Origin: an uncultured Asticcacaulis sp.
GTDB taxonomy: Bacteria > Pseudomonadota > Alphaproteobacteria > Caulobacterales > Caulobacteraceae
Length of the DNA stretch: 15,515 nucleotides
Assembly (NCBI GenBank): GCA_946480525.1
Contig: CAMLLA010000046.1
Coordinates: forward strand, 1-15,515
Direction of reading: 5' to 3'
Shown here: piece by piece, positions 7,107 to 14,900 of the stretch
How positions within the stretch are numbered: the stretch's first letter is position 1
Layout: each line of letters begins with the position of its first letter
The notes under the pieces: generated by a model
Databases searched by the model: none
Told to the model about the DNA's origin: nothing
What the model saw: only the letters and a program-made list of their open reading frames with translations
Translations under genes and position numbers: made by a program

Positions 7107-8107
7107 CGCAGCAATACCGGCGCATCGGGGTTATCGGCGCAGGCGCGTGGGGCACAGCCCTGGCGCAGGTCGTCACGCTCGGCGGCAATGCCGTCACCCT
7201 GCACGCCCGTGAGCCGGAAGTCGTTGCCTCGATCCGTGCCATCCGGGAAAACAGCCTATATCTCGGCGGCGTCAAGCTGTCCGATGGCGTGACGGCGACC
7301 AATGACCTGGCGGACCTCGCCGATTGCGACCTGATCCTGGCCGTGCCGCCGGCCCAGCATATGCGTGCGACGCTAACCGCCTTCAAACCCTATGCCCGCT
7401 CAGGCCTGCCGGTTGTGTTGTGTTCCAAGGGCGTCGAGCGCGGCAGCGATGCCCTGATGACCGAGGTGCTGGACGCCGTCCTGCCCGAAGCCTGTCCGGC
7501 GGTGCTGGCCGGGCCGAACTTCGCGCGTGAAGTCGCGATGGGCCTGCCGAGCGCCGTCACCATCGCGTCTGAGAACGAACAGGTTGCCGGCCGCATCGCC
7601 GCGACCATTGCCGGTCCCAGCTTCCGGCCATACCTGTCCACCGACCTGATCGGCGCCGAAGCCGGCGGCGCCATCAAGAACGTCGTCGCCATCGCGTGCG
7701 GGATCAGCGAGGGCAAGGGGTTGGGCAAGAACGCCCACGCCGCCCTGATCACGCGCGGTTTCGCCGAAATGACACGGCTGGCCATCTCCATGGGCGCAAA
7801 GCCGGAAACCATGACCGGCCTGTGCGGCATGGGCGATCTGGTGCTGACCTGCTCGTCGCCGCAGTCGCGCAATATGAGCGTCGGCCTGGCGCTGGGCCAG
7901 GGGCAGACCCTGGCGGAATTCCTGAAAGACAAGGTGTCGGTGGCCGAAGGCGTCGAGTCGGCGCCGGCGGTGGTCGATCTCGGCAAGCGCCAGGGCGTCG
8001 ACCTGCCGCTGTGTAACGCGGTGGCGGCCGTCCTGAACGGTTCGATCAGCGTCGATGACGCCATAGGCCTTCTGATGTCGCGGCCGATCAAGGTGGAGAA
8101 GGCCTGA
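7103..8107 (+). CDS. gpsA: Glycerol-3-phosphate dehydrogenase [NAD(P)+]
   Basis: A 334-residue cytoplasmic enzyme that reduces dihydroxyacetone phosphate to sn-glycerol 3-phosphate, the backbone for phospholipids. The Rossmann loop is GAGAWG (12-17). GPNFAREVA and the catalytic Lys192 in [13 protein letters not shown] are present, followed by the [15 protein letters not shown] and [14 protein letters not shown] signatures. Length is typical. AAGGGG sits 7 bases before the ATG, which lies inside the tsaD stop (4-bp overlap), so translation is likely coupled. tsaD-gpsA is a common alphaproteobacterial pair. Its own stop overlaps the next ATG by one base (TGATG), extending the operon to a secreted glycosidase. 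Confidence 0.98.
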   Translation: MTQQYRRIGVIGAGAWGTALAQVVTLGGNAVTLHAREPEVVASIRAIRENSLYLGGVKLSDGVTATNDLADLADCDLILAVPPAQHMRATLTAFKPYARSGLPVVLCSKGVERGSDALMTEVLDAVLPEACPAVLAGPNFAREVAMGLPSAVTIASENEQVAGRIAATIAGPSFRPYLSTDLIGAEAGGAIKNVVAIACGISEGKGLGKNAHAALITRGFAEMTRLAISMGAKPETMTGLCGMGDLVLTCSSPQSRNMSVGLALGQGQTLAEFLKDKVSVAEGVESAPAVVDLGKRQGVDLPLCNAVAAVLNGSISVDDAIGLLMSRPIKVEKA

Positions 8108-9744
8108 TGTTGCGCAAGGTCCTGTTGGTCACGGTTTGCGGTCTGGCTTTAAGCAGCGCCGCTGCGGCGCAGGACATGCCGCGGCTTGAAAAGCAGGGCA
8201 CGGCGGCGCAGCTGTTTGTCGACGACAAACCCTTCCTGATTCTGGGCGGTGAACTCGGCAATTCGACGGCGTCGGACCCGGCGCATCTGGCGACCCACTG
8301 GCCGAGCCTGACCAGGGCGGGCCTGAATACGGTGCTGGCGCCGGTCGAATGGGACCAGATTGAGCCGCAGCAGGGCCGTTTCGACTTCTCCGTCGTCGAC
8401 GCCGTCATTGAACAGGCGCGTGCCAACGATACCAAACTGGTGCTTCTGTGGTTCGGCGCCTGGAAGAATTCGATGTCGACCTATGCGCCGGCGTGGATCA
8501 AGCACGACGCCAAGACCTATAGCCGCGCCCGCGACGAAAACGGCGTGGCGCAGGATATACTGAGCGCCTTCGACAAGGACAACCTCGACGCCGACAAGAA
8601 GGCTTTTGCCGCATTGCTGGCACACCTGAAAACGGCGGACCCCCATCATACGGTGGTGATGATTCAGGTCGAAAACGAGATCGGCATGCTGCCATCGGCG
8701 CGCGACCATTCCCCAGGGGCCGACAAGGCATTCAAGACGCCGGTGCCGCAGGCGTTGATGACGGCCCTGGCGCAGCGCAAATCCGATCTGACACCCGAAC
8801 TGAAGGCGCTCTGGGACGCCAATGGCAACAAGACCAAGGGCACCTGGGCCGAGGTCTTTGGTGACACGCCGGCCGGCCGCGAAGTCTTCCAGGCCTGGGG
8901 CTATGCCGTCTACGCCAATGAACTGACCCTGGCCGGCAAGGCCGCCTATCCTCTGCCCATGTACGTCAATGCCGCCCTGAATGCGCCAGGCAAGGCGCCG
9001 GGGCAGTATCCGTCAGCTGGACCCCTGCCGCACCTGTTCGACATCTGGAAGATCGGCGCACCGGCGGTCGATATGCTGGCCATAGACAGCTACTGGCCGG
9101 ATTTCACCGGCTGGGCGCGCAGGTTCCGTCGCAACGACAATCCTTTGTTCGTTCCTGAGGCCAATCAGGCGGGCAGGCCGGAAGCCGCCGCCAATGCCTT
9201 CTTCGTCTTTGGCGAACTCGACGCCATGGGCTTTTCGCCGTTTTCGATCGAGGACCTGCCCGAAAACGATCCGCTGACGGGCGCCTATGCGGTGCTGGAC
9301 CAGCTGGCGCCGCTGATGCTTGAGCATCAGGGCAAGAGCGGCAATGCGCGCACCATGCGCGGGTTCAAGCCGCCGATCGCCTATGACGGTACGGTCGATC
9401 AGACGCCGCAAAGCTTTATTCTCGGCGGCTATCGTTTCACTGTCACCTTTGTCGATCCGTGGACGCCCAAGGACAAGCAGACGCCGGCCAATCACGGTGG
9501 GCTGATCATCCAGACGGGCAAGGACGAGTTCATCGTCGCCGGCACGGGCGTAACTGTGACCTTTGTCGATGCATCAGGCAAAAGCCAGGTCGGCATCGAG
9601 CAGGTCGTCGAGGGCGGATACAAGGACGGCCTGTTCCTCGAAGGGCGCTGGCTCAACGGCGACCAGACGCACCAGGGGCGCCACCTGCGCCTGCCGCCGG
9701 GCAAGAGCGGGATCCAGCGTTTGAAGCTCTATCGCTACGATTGA
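8107..9744 (+). CDS. Secreted GH35-like beta-galactosidase family glycosidase
   Basis: A 545-residue exported glycoside hydrolase of clan GH-A, closest by appearance to GH35 enzymes with a C-terminal DUF5597 domain. A Sec signal peptide is at 1-21 (cleavage AAA|QD); no lipobox is visible. The (beta/alpha)8 barrel spans about 30-385, with ILGGELGNS early, the acid/base Glu191 in IQVENEIG, and the likely nucleophile Glu351 in FVPEANQ. Residues about 400-545 are a beta-rich C-terminal module. The family removes beta-galactosyl or related residues from plant glycans; the substrate here is not determined. The ATG shares a base with the gpsA stop and has GGAG 8 bases upstream, so it is probably translated with gpsA. 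That a periplasmic glycosidase follows tsaD-gpsA is unexpected. The 3' end overlaps the opposite gene by 10 bp. Confidence 0.85.
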   Translation: MLRKVLLVTVCGLALSSAAAAQDMPRLEKQGTAAQLFVDDKPFLILGGELGNSTASDPAHLATHWPSLTRAGLNTVLAPVEWDQIEPQQGRFDFSVVDAVIEQARANDTKLVLLWFGAWKNSMSTYAPAWIKHDAKTYSRARDENGVAQDILSAFDKDNLDADKKAFAALLAHLKTADPHHTVVMIQVENEIGMLPSARDHSPGADKAFKTPVPQALMTALAQRKSDLTPELKALWDANGNKTKGTWAEVFGDTPAGREVFQAWGYAVYANELTLAGKAAYPLPMYVNAALNAPGKAPGQYPSAGPLPHLFDIWKIGAPAVDMLAIDSYWPDFTGWARRFRRNDNPLFVPEANQAGRPEAAANAFFVFGELDAMGFSPFSIEDLPENDPLTGAYAVLDQLAPLMLEHQGKSGNARTMRGFKPPIAYDGTVDQTPQSFILGGYRFTVTFVDPWTPKDKQTPANHGGLIIQTGKDEFIVAGTGVTVTFVDASGKSQVGIEQVVEGGYKDGLFLEGRWLNGDQTHQGRHLRLPPGKSGIQRLKLYRYD

Positions 9745-10481
9745 CGCAGATAGGTGCCGCTGAGGCGCGGATCGGCTATGTGATGGAGTACAGCGGCTAA
9801 AATCATGCCGACACCCGCGGCCAGGACAGGTGCGATACGCATGTCGAATCCTCCGCTCAGAAGCGTGAAGGCGCCACAGAAGCCGAGCCAGCTAAGGGCG
9901 CTGAACAGGGTGAGGACCTTGCCCCATCCGTAGGGGCGCAGGAATAGCAGGACGAACACGCCGCAGATCAGAAACATGAAGCCCGCCTGAAAATATTTCC
10001 CGACCTCCAGCATCGTGCCGAAATCCGGGGGAATATCCGCGAGGGTGACACCCGCCAATGAGAACATTAGTTCAAAGACATTGCCGGTGACGGCCCAGAC
10101 GCCCAGAGCTGCGGCGCCGGCAATGGCGATAAGATAGGCCAGCCGCAAACAGATGATTTGCCAGGCCATTCCCCTGGGGCCTTCTCCCACAGGTTTCGGG
10201 CCGCGCTCGGCGATCTCGTCATCGGTCGGCGATTTTCCGAAGCGCCAGAACCACAGCACATAAAGTGCGCCTACAGGGATGCCGACGCCGAGGGTGAAAT
10301 GGGTGTCGATCGCCCAGGTGAAGGTGAAAGAGACCAGGGTCAGCAGCGCCCAGAGCCATTTGCGCAGGAATTTCGGCGAGGTGAAGATGACCGACAGCGC
10401 CCCAATCCAGACCGCAAGGCTCAAGGCCATTACGGCATAGATCCAGGGATTGGCGTTCAGGTAGTCGAATAAGATCTGCAT
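9735..10481 (-). CDS. Hypothetical multi-pass membrane protein
   Basis: I do not recognise this family. The 248-residue protein has about seven hydrophobic segments (roughly 12-33, 39-57, 62-80, 106-131, 165-182, 188-208, 214-234). A charged loop at about 81-105 (KSPTDDEIAERGPKPVGEGPRG) is the only long hydrophilic stretch. No catalytic motif, metal site or transporter signature stands out. I start at 10481 because GGGGGA lies just before that ATG; an upstream in-frame ATG at 10529 would add 16 polar residues and overlap a candidate -35 box. Its last 10 bases overlap the end of the convergent glycosidase gene, leaving no room for an ordinary intergenic terminator. The coding nature is supported by coherent membrane topology over the whole frame. 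Confidence 0.75.
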   Translation of the reverse strand: MQILFDYLNANPWIYAVMALSLAVWIGALSVIFTSPKFLRKWLWALLTLVSFTFTWAIDTHFTLGVGIPVGALYVLWFWRFGKSPTDDEIAERGPKPVGEGPRGMAWQIICLRLAYLIAIAGAAALGVWAVTGNVFELMFSLAGVTLADIPPDFGTMLEVGKYFQAGFMFLICGVFVLLFLRPYGWGKVLTLFSALSWLGFCGAFTLLSGGFDMRIAPVLAAGVGMILAAVLHHIADPRLSGTYLRQS

Positions 10482-10500
10482 GATTGTCCCCCGTGCACCG

Positions 10501-10529
10501 AGTTTTGATCCAGGGGCGGATGAAGTCAA
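10501..10529 (-). promoter_or_regulatory. Candidate promoter of the membrane-protein gene
   Basis: On the minus strand TTGACT (complement of 10524-10529) and AAAACT (complement of 10501-10506) are spaced by 17 bases. The -35 is good and the -10 is mediocre. Transcription would start near 10493, giving a leader of about 12 bases that still contains GGGGGA ahead of the ATG at 10481. Confidence 0.35.
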
Positions 10530-10560
10530 GCGGCTTGCCTATAATGGTCTGTGGCTGCTA

Positions 10561-10607
10561 GAGCATGCTCCGAAAAAGTGGGAACCGGTTTTTCGGACAA
10601 AGCATGC
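10561..10607. repeat. Alphaproteobacterial palindromic repeat (CCGAAAAA/TTTTTCGG type)
   Basis: An imperfect palindrome bounded by GCATGC (10563-10568) and GCATGC (10602-10607). The inner arms CCGAAAAA and TTTTTCGG flank GTGGGAACCGG, and about four extra bases bulge on the right side. The pattern GCATG-CCGAAAA-GTGGGAACCGG-TTTTCGG is, from memory, a widespread intergenic palindrome of Rhizobiales and relatives (RIME/REP-like). It lies upstream of the GH9 gene. Its function, if any, is not established. Confidence 0.8.
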
Positions 10608-10623
10608 GACCAATAAGGAAGCC

Positions 10624-10661
10624 AGACCTCGCTGTGTTTCCTTCAAAACGCAGCAAGGTCT
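10624..10661. repeat. 38-bp stem-loop upstream of the GH9 gene
   Basis: AGACCT-C-GCTG-T-GTTT (10624-10639) pairs in register with AAAC-G-CAGC-A-AGGTCT (10646-10661) around a 6-base loop. The 16-position stem has one C/A mismatch and one T-G wobble. It ends 26 bases before the GH9 ATG. There is no T-tract on either side, so it does not look like a Rho-independent terminator; it could be a second repeat unit or a structured leader of the GH9 message. Confidence 0.65.
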
Positions 10662-10687
10662 AGCCTGCGAAAAACAGATGAGGTGTA

Positions 10688-12571
10688 ATGCACATGAAGG
10701 TGTTTTGGCTGGCGGGATTATGCGTCTTCAGTCTGGCCGCGCCCGCGTTGGCTCAGGACGATGTGCCGCCGACACCGTTCATCGTGGTCGATCAGTTCGG
10801 CTACCTGCCCGACGCCCAGAAGGTCGCAGTCATTCGCGATCCGGAAATCGGCTTCGACGACGGCTGGGATTTCGGCCCGGGCTCGGTCTATCAGGTGATC
10901 GATACGAAAACCAAGGCCGTCGTCTTCGAAGGCAAGCCGGTCAAATGGAACAATGGCGCCGTCGATCCGTCGTCGGGCGATCGCGCCTGGCAGTTCGACT
11001 TTTCGGCCGTCACCGCGCCCGGCAGCTATATCGTGCGTGATGTCGCTTCAGCCTACGATTCCGCAGCCTTCGATATCGCACCCAATCTGTACAAGCCCCT
11101 GCTGGTCCAGGCGCTGCGCACCTTCTTCTATCAGCGCGCCGGTTTCGCCAAGGAGGCGCGGTTTGCTGGCGAGGGGTGGGCCGATGGCGCCTCGCATATC
11201 GGACCCGGACAGGACACCGAGGCGACGCTCTACAGCCGCAAGGGCGACAAGGCGACGCGCCGCGACTTAAGCGGCGGCTGGTACGATGCGGGCGATTACA
11301 ACAAGTATACCAGTTGGACGTCGGCCTATGTCATCACGCTCCTGAATGCCTATGAGGATAAGCCCGCCGCCTTTACCGACGATTTCAACATCCCGGAATC
11401 CGGCAATGGGGTTTCCGACCTGCTCGACGAAGTGAAGTTCGGCCTCGACTGGCTGGTGCGGATGCAGAACGACGACGGCGGGGTGCTGTCGATTGTCGCT
11501 TTGTCGCACGCCAGTCCGCCGTCTTCGGCCACCGGCCACAGCTATTACGGCCCGGCGACCACCTCGGCCAGTTATGCGGCGGCCGGGGCCTACGCCTATG
11601 GCGCCAGTGTTTATGGCCGCGATCCGCGTTTTGCCGATTTTTCCGCCGACCTAAAGCGCCGCGCCGCTCTTGCCTGGCGATGGGCGCAGGCCAACCCGAA
11701 TGTGACCTTCTACAACAATGATGCGCGCGACAAATCCGAAGGCATAGGGGCCGGCCAGCAGGAGACCGATGAGCAGGGCCGGGCGTCCAGGGCGTTGACG
11801 GCCGCCGTCTACCTTTATGGCGCCACAGGTGAAGCGGTCTATCGCGACTATGTCGACAGCCATTACAAAGCCGCCCAGCTGATAGGCGAGGGCTACAACA
11901 AGGACTTTGCCTACACCGATAATGCGCCACTGCTCGATTATGCGCGCATGCCTGGCGCAACGGCATCCGTGGCCGCCGATATCCGCCGGACGTTTGCCGA
12001 CGGCTTCGAACGCGCCGGCTGGGGGGAGCGCGACAAAGATCCCTACCGGGCGTATATTTCCGCCTACACATGGGGATCGAGCGCCGTAAAGGCGTTCCAT
12101 GGCAGCATCTTTGCCGACATCGGCGGTCTCGACCTGGGCAAACACAGCAAGGCCGAAGCCCTGAATGCCGCATCTGGCTATCTGCACTACCTCCACGGCG
12201 TCAATCCGCTCGGCAAGGTCTACCTGACCAATATGAAGGCGTTCGGCGCGGAGAATTCGATCGACCGCTTCTACCACAGCTGGTTCACCCATGGCTCCAG
12301 CCGCTGGGACAGCGTAACCAGATCGAAATTCGGACCGCCGCCCGGCTTTGTCGTTGGCGGCCCCAACCCTGGGTACAGCTGGGACGAGCGCTGTCCGGCC
12401 CTGTCGGCCCACTGCGGCAAGGCGCCGCCGACGCCGCCATATCGCCAGCCGGCGCAGAAGTCCTATGCCGACTTCAACGACAGCTGGCCGATCAATTCTT
12501 GGCAGGTAACGGAAAATTCCGGCGCCTATCAGACGGCCTATATCCGGCTGCTGGCGCGGTTCGTGGAATAG
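10688..12571 (+). CDS. Secreted GH9 endoglucanase/cellulase-type hydrolase
   Basis: A 627-residue exported inverting glycoside hydrolase of family 9, which cleaves beta-1,4-glucans (cellulose, mixed-linkage glucan or xyloglucan oligomers). A Sec signal peptide ends near residue 22 (ALA|QDD). An Ig-like N-terminal domain covers about 30-117 (DQFGYLPDAQKVAVI). The (alpha/alpha)6 catalytic domain runs from about 125 to the end: GGWYDAGDYNKYTS with Asp200 and Asp203 (base and water-binding Asp), HGVNPLGKVYLTN from His503, VVGGPNPGYSWDERC from about 556, and the acid Glu609 in QVTENSGAYQTAYI. All expected catalytic residues are present. Two ATGs are possible, 10688 and 10694; GAGG at 10680-10683 is 4 and 10 bases away respectively, so the start is uncertain by two residues. 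The leader contains two dyad elements. The precise substrate is unknown. Confidence 0.93.
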   Translation: MHMKVFWLAGLCVFSLAAPALAQDDVPPTPFIVVDQFGYLPDAQKVAVIRDPEIGFDDGWDFGPGSVYQVIDTKTKAVVFEGKPVKWNNGAVDPSSGDRAWQFDFSAVTAPGSYIVRDVASAYDSAAFDIAPNLYKPLLVQALRTFFYQRAGFAKEARFAGEGWADGASHIGPGQDTEATLYSRKGDKATRRDLSGGWYDAGDYNKYTSWTSAYVITLLNAYEDKPAAFTDDFNIPESGNGVSDLLDEVKFGLDWLVRMQNDDGGVLSIVALSHASPPSSATGHSYYGPATTSASYAAAGAYAYGASVYGRDPRFADFSADLKRRAALAWRWAQANPNVTFYNNDARDKSEGIGAGQQETDEQGRASRALTAAVYLYGATGEAVYRDYVDSHYKAAQLIGEGYNKDFAYTDNAPLLDYARMPGATASVAADIRRTFADGFERAGWGERDKDPYRAYISAYTWGSSAVKAFHGSIFADIGGLDLGKHSKAEALNAASGYLHYLHGVNPLGKVYLTNMKAFGAENSIDRFYHSWFTHGSSRWDSVTRSKFGPPPGFVVGGPNPGYSWDERCPALSAHCGKAPPTPPYRQPAQKSYADFNDSWPINSWQVTENSGAYQTAYIRLLARFVE

Positions 12572-12579
12572 GGGACGTA

Positions 12580-12600
12580 CGCGATCAGGTCCGGATCGCG
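12580..12600. terminator. Possible bidirectional terminator between convergent genes
   Basis: CGCGATC (12580-12586) and GATCGCG (12594-12600) form a perfect 7-bp stem with a 7-base loop. It sits in the 35-bp gap between the stops of the convergent GH9 (12571) and fusion-protein (12607) genes. There is no strong T-tract on either side, so the case rests on position and symmetry. Confidence 0.4.
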
Positions 12601-12606
12601 ACAAAC

Positions 12607-14841
12607 CTACTTGTGCCGCAGCATGGCGCCGATCAGGTTGGTGTAATCGTCCGTCCACGCCTTGACCTTGCCCGGATCGCGGACCTTCCAGCGCGGATCG
12701 GCACGGAAGGCCGCCATAGCGGCATCGTCGCGGCCGGCGATGACGACAATCGCCGGCGACTGGGCGAAGCTGCCCTTGAACGACTTGGTGCTGGTCTGGG
12801 TCAGGGCGACGCCGCCGCTTTGGCGGATGGCGGCGATGACGGGATCGCGCAGTTCCAGATGGCGGTTGGACAGGTGAAGCAGCAGAACGCCATCGGGCTT
12901 GAGCTTCGACAGGTACATGCCGATGGCCTCGGTCGTCAGCAGGTGGGCCGGCACCGAATCGGATGAGAAGGCGTCGATCGCCAGAAAATCGAGCTGGCCC
13001 GCCGGCAAGGGGGAAAGCGTCAGGCGCGCGTCGCCGGCGTGGAAGCTGACCGGCGCCCTGGCGCAGCCCGAGATGAAGGTGAAATATTTCGGATCTCTGG
13101 CCAGGCGGATGACCGCCGGGTCGATCTCGTAAAAGGCCATGCGGTCCTGCGGGCGGACATAGGTTGCCAGCGTGCCTACCCCTAAGCCCACTACCGCCAT
13201 GTTGGCGGACGGTGTGTGCGCCTGGACCGCGGCGACCGTCTGGCCGATGGCGGTTTCGGGTGCGTAGTAGGTCAGGGGCTGGCAGCGGCGTTCAGGGCTC
13301 AATGCCTGCGCGCCGTGCAGGGTCGTGCCGTGCGTCATGCGCCGCGTCGGCCCCGCGACCGGATCGGTTATTTCGGCAATCCGCACCACGCCGTAAAAGT
13401 TGCGTTCGGTGAGAATATCGTCGCCGATCTGGCCGATGGACAGGGTGGTCACCCCGGCGATAACCAGGGTAAGCGCCATGAGCAGGCCCCTGTGCCGCAG
13501 GGCAAAGGCGCAAAGCAGGGACGTGGTGAAGAGGAAAAGCTTGAGAGCGGTAAAGCTTGGCGTATCGTAATGGAATTGCAGGACGATCAGCAGCGCGATG
13601 GCATCGACGACCGCGAAGGCCGCCCAGATGATTTCCAGCCGGGTGAGGCGCGGGTTCTCGCCTGCCGGCCACCACGGCCTGGCCAGGCAGACCAGCGCCA
13701 GAACGACCGGATATTCGAAGACCAGCGGAAAGATTACCGGCGCCAGGAAGGCGTTGAAGCCGCCGCCGACAACACCGCCGATCGACAGGCACAAATAATA
13801 GAGGGTCAGGTGTTCCGGTTGCGGGCGTGCGTCGGCCAGTTCTGAGTGACACAGCAGCGCGCTCAGGAAGAAGGCCACCAGGTGGACGACAATCTGGAGC
13901 GGGATGTCGGGACTGCGGAACGGCATGGCAAAGAAGCAGATACAGATCGCAACCGCCTGGACAGTCAGGAGCAGGTTCCGGCTGACCGGCCGCTTCGGGC
14001 TGAAGGCCACGATAAAGGTGAGCAGGTAAAGCGCCAATGGCGCAACCCACAGGAAGGGAGCAGAGGCAACGTCGGTCGACAGGTAGGTGGTTACGCCCAT
14101 CATCAGGCTGGACGGGATGGCGGCCAGCCCGATCCAGATCGCTATGGTTTTCAGCGCGGGACGAGGTGTCGCAGCGGCCGTTTCTGTTACAGCGGGCACC
14201 GGCCTGGCCTTGCGCGTAAAGCCAAGTGTCAGGATAAGCACGACGAGCACACCATAGCCGAGGCTCCAGCCCATGCGTTGATCGGTCAGTTGCGTCAGGG
14301 GCTCCACGACGACGGGATAGGCGACAAGCGACATGAGGCTGCCAAGATTGCTGGCCGCATAGAGCGCATAGGGTTCCGGCGGCTTGCCGGTGGCGGGGTC
14401 GGGGTTTGCCGTCAGGGCGAACCAGGCCTGGACCAGTGGCGCGGTCGCCGACAGGATGGCGAAGGGTGCGCCAATCGACACGATCATGACGCCGAGCATC
14501 CACAGGATCGGATGTTCCGGATCGGGAAGACCGAAGGCGTCGGTAATGCCGAGCGGCAGGGTTAGCGCCGCCAGGCCCAGAAGCACGCCATGCACGATGA
14601 CCTGGGCGCGAAACGACTTCAGGCGCTGCAACAGGTGGGCATAACCGTAACCCAGCAGCAGGGCGGCCTGAAAGAAGGCCATGGAGGTGTTCCACACCGC
14701 CGGCGCGCCGCCAAGCAGAGGCAGAAGCAGCTTGCCGACCATGGGCTGGACGAAGAAGACGAGTAGCGCGCTGGTGAAAACCGTCACCGCAAACAGGGGC
14801 GACTGACGAAGTACGGGCGTGGTTGCAACGGTGGTGGTCAT
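12607..14841 (-). CDS. Multi-pass membrane protein fused to a spermidine-synthase-like domain
   Basis: A 744-residue fusion. The N-terminal two-thirds is a polytopic membrane region (starting SPLFAVTVFTSALLVFFVQPMVGKLLLPLLGG) of the kind annotated 'fused MFS/spermidine synthase'. The C-terminal part, from about 530, is a Rossmann methyltransferase-fold domain: VVGLGVGTLATYV (about 549-561), the acidic strand end YEIDP (Glu572), a HAGDAR segment, and FLAIDAFSSDSVPAHLLT where spermidine synthases carry their catalytic Asp region. Similar fusions are common in bacteria, but their reaction is not known; polyamine synthesis should not be assumed. AGGGG lies about 8 bases before the ATG. It follows the creatininase-like gene by 59 bp on the same strand and is probably co-transcribed with it. 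Confidence 0.88.
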   Translation of the reverse strand: MTTTVATTPVLRQSPLFAVTVFTSALLVFFVQPMVGKLLLPLLGGAPAVWNTSMAFFQAALLLGYGYAHLLQRLKSFRAQVIVHGVLLGLAALTLPLGITDAFGLPDPEHPILWMLGVMIVSIGAPFAILSATAPLVQAWFALTANPDPATGKPPEPYALYAASNLGSLMSLVAYPVVVEPLTQLTDQRMGWSLGYGVLVVLILTLGFTRKARPVPAVTETAAATPRPALKTIAIWIGLAAIPSSLMMGVTTYLSTDVASAPFLWVAPLALYLLTFIVAFSPKRPVSRNLLLTVQAVAICICFFAMPFRSPDIPLQIVVHLVAFFLSALLCHSELADARPQPEHLTLYYLCLSIGGVVGGGFNAFLAPVIFPLVFEYPVVLALVCLARPWWPAGENPRLTRLEIIWAAFAVVDAIALLIVLQFHYDTPSFTALKLFLFTTSLLCAFALRHRGLLMALTLVIAGVTTLSIGQIGDDILTERNFYGVVRIAEITDPVAGPTRRMTHGTTLHGAQALSPERRCQPLTYYAPETAIGQTVAAVQAHTPSANMAVVGLGVGTLATYVRPQDRMAFYEIDPAVIRLARDPKYFTFISGCARAPVSFHAGDARLTLSPLPAGQLDFLAIDAFSSDSVPAHLLTTEAIGMYLSKLKPDGVLLLHLSNRHLELRDPVIAAIRQSGGVALTQTSTKSFKGSFAQSPAIVVIAGRDDAAMAAFRADPRWKVRDPGKVKAWTDDYTNLIGAMLRHK

Positions 14842-14900
14842 CTGTTGGCCCCTGCTATGCTGGCCGGACTTTAGACGCCTATGCTTAACGCCGGCTTAGC

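Noticed and set aside
13292..14695. 467-codon minus-strand frame inside the membrane/spermidine-synthase-like gene
   Set aside because: It is an alternative frame of the same strand; the translation is Arg/Pro/Ala-rich without membrane or domain pattern, whereas the 744-residue frame is coherent.
14885..14899. TTAA-N7-TTAG resembling a CtrA site
   Set aside because: One mismatch to TTAA-N7-TTAA, lies just after the creatininase stop with no promoter nearby; expected by chance.
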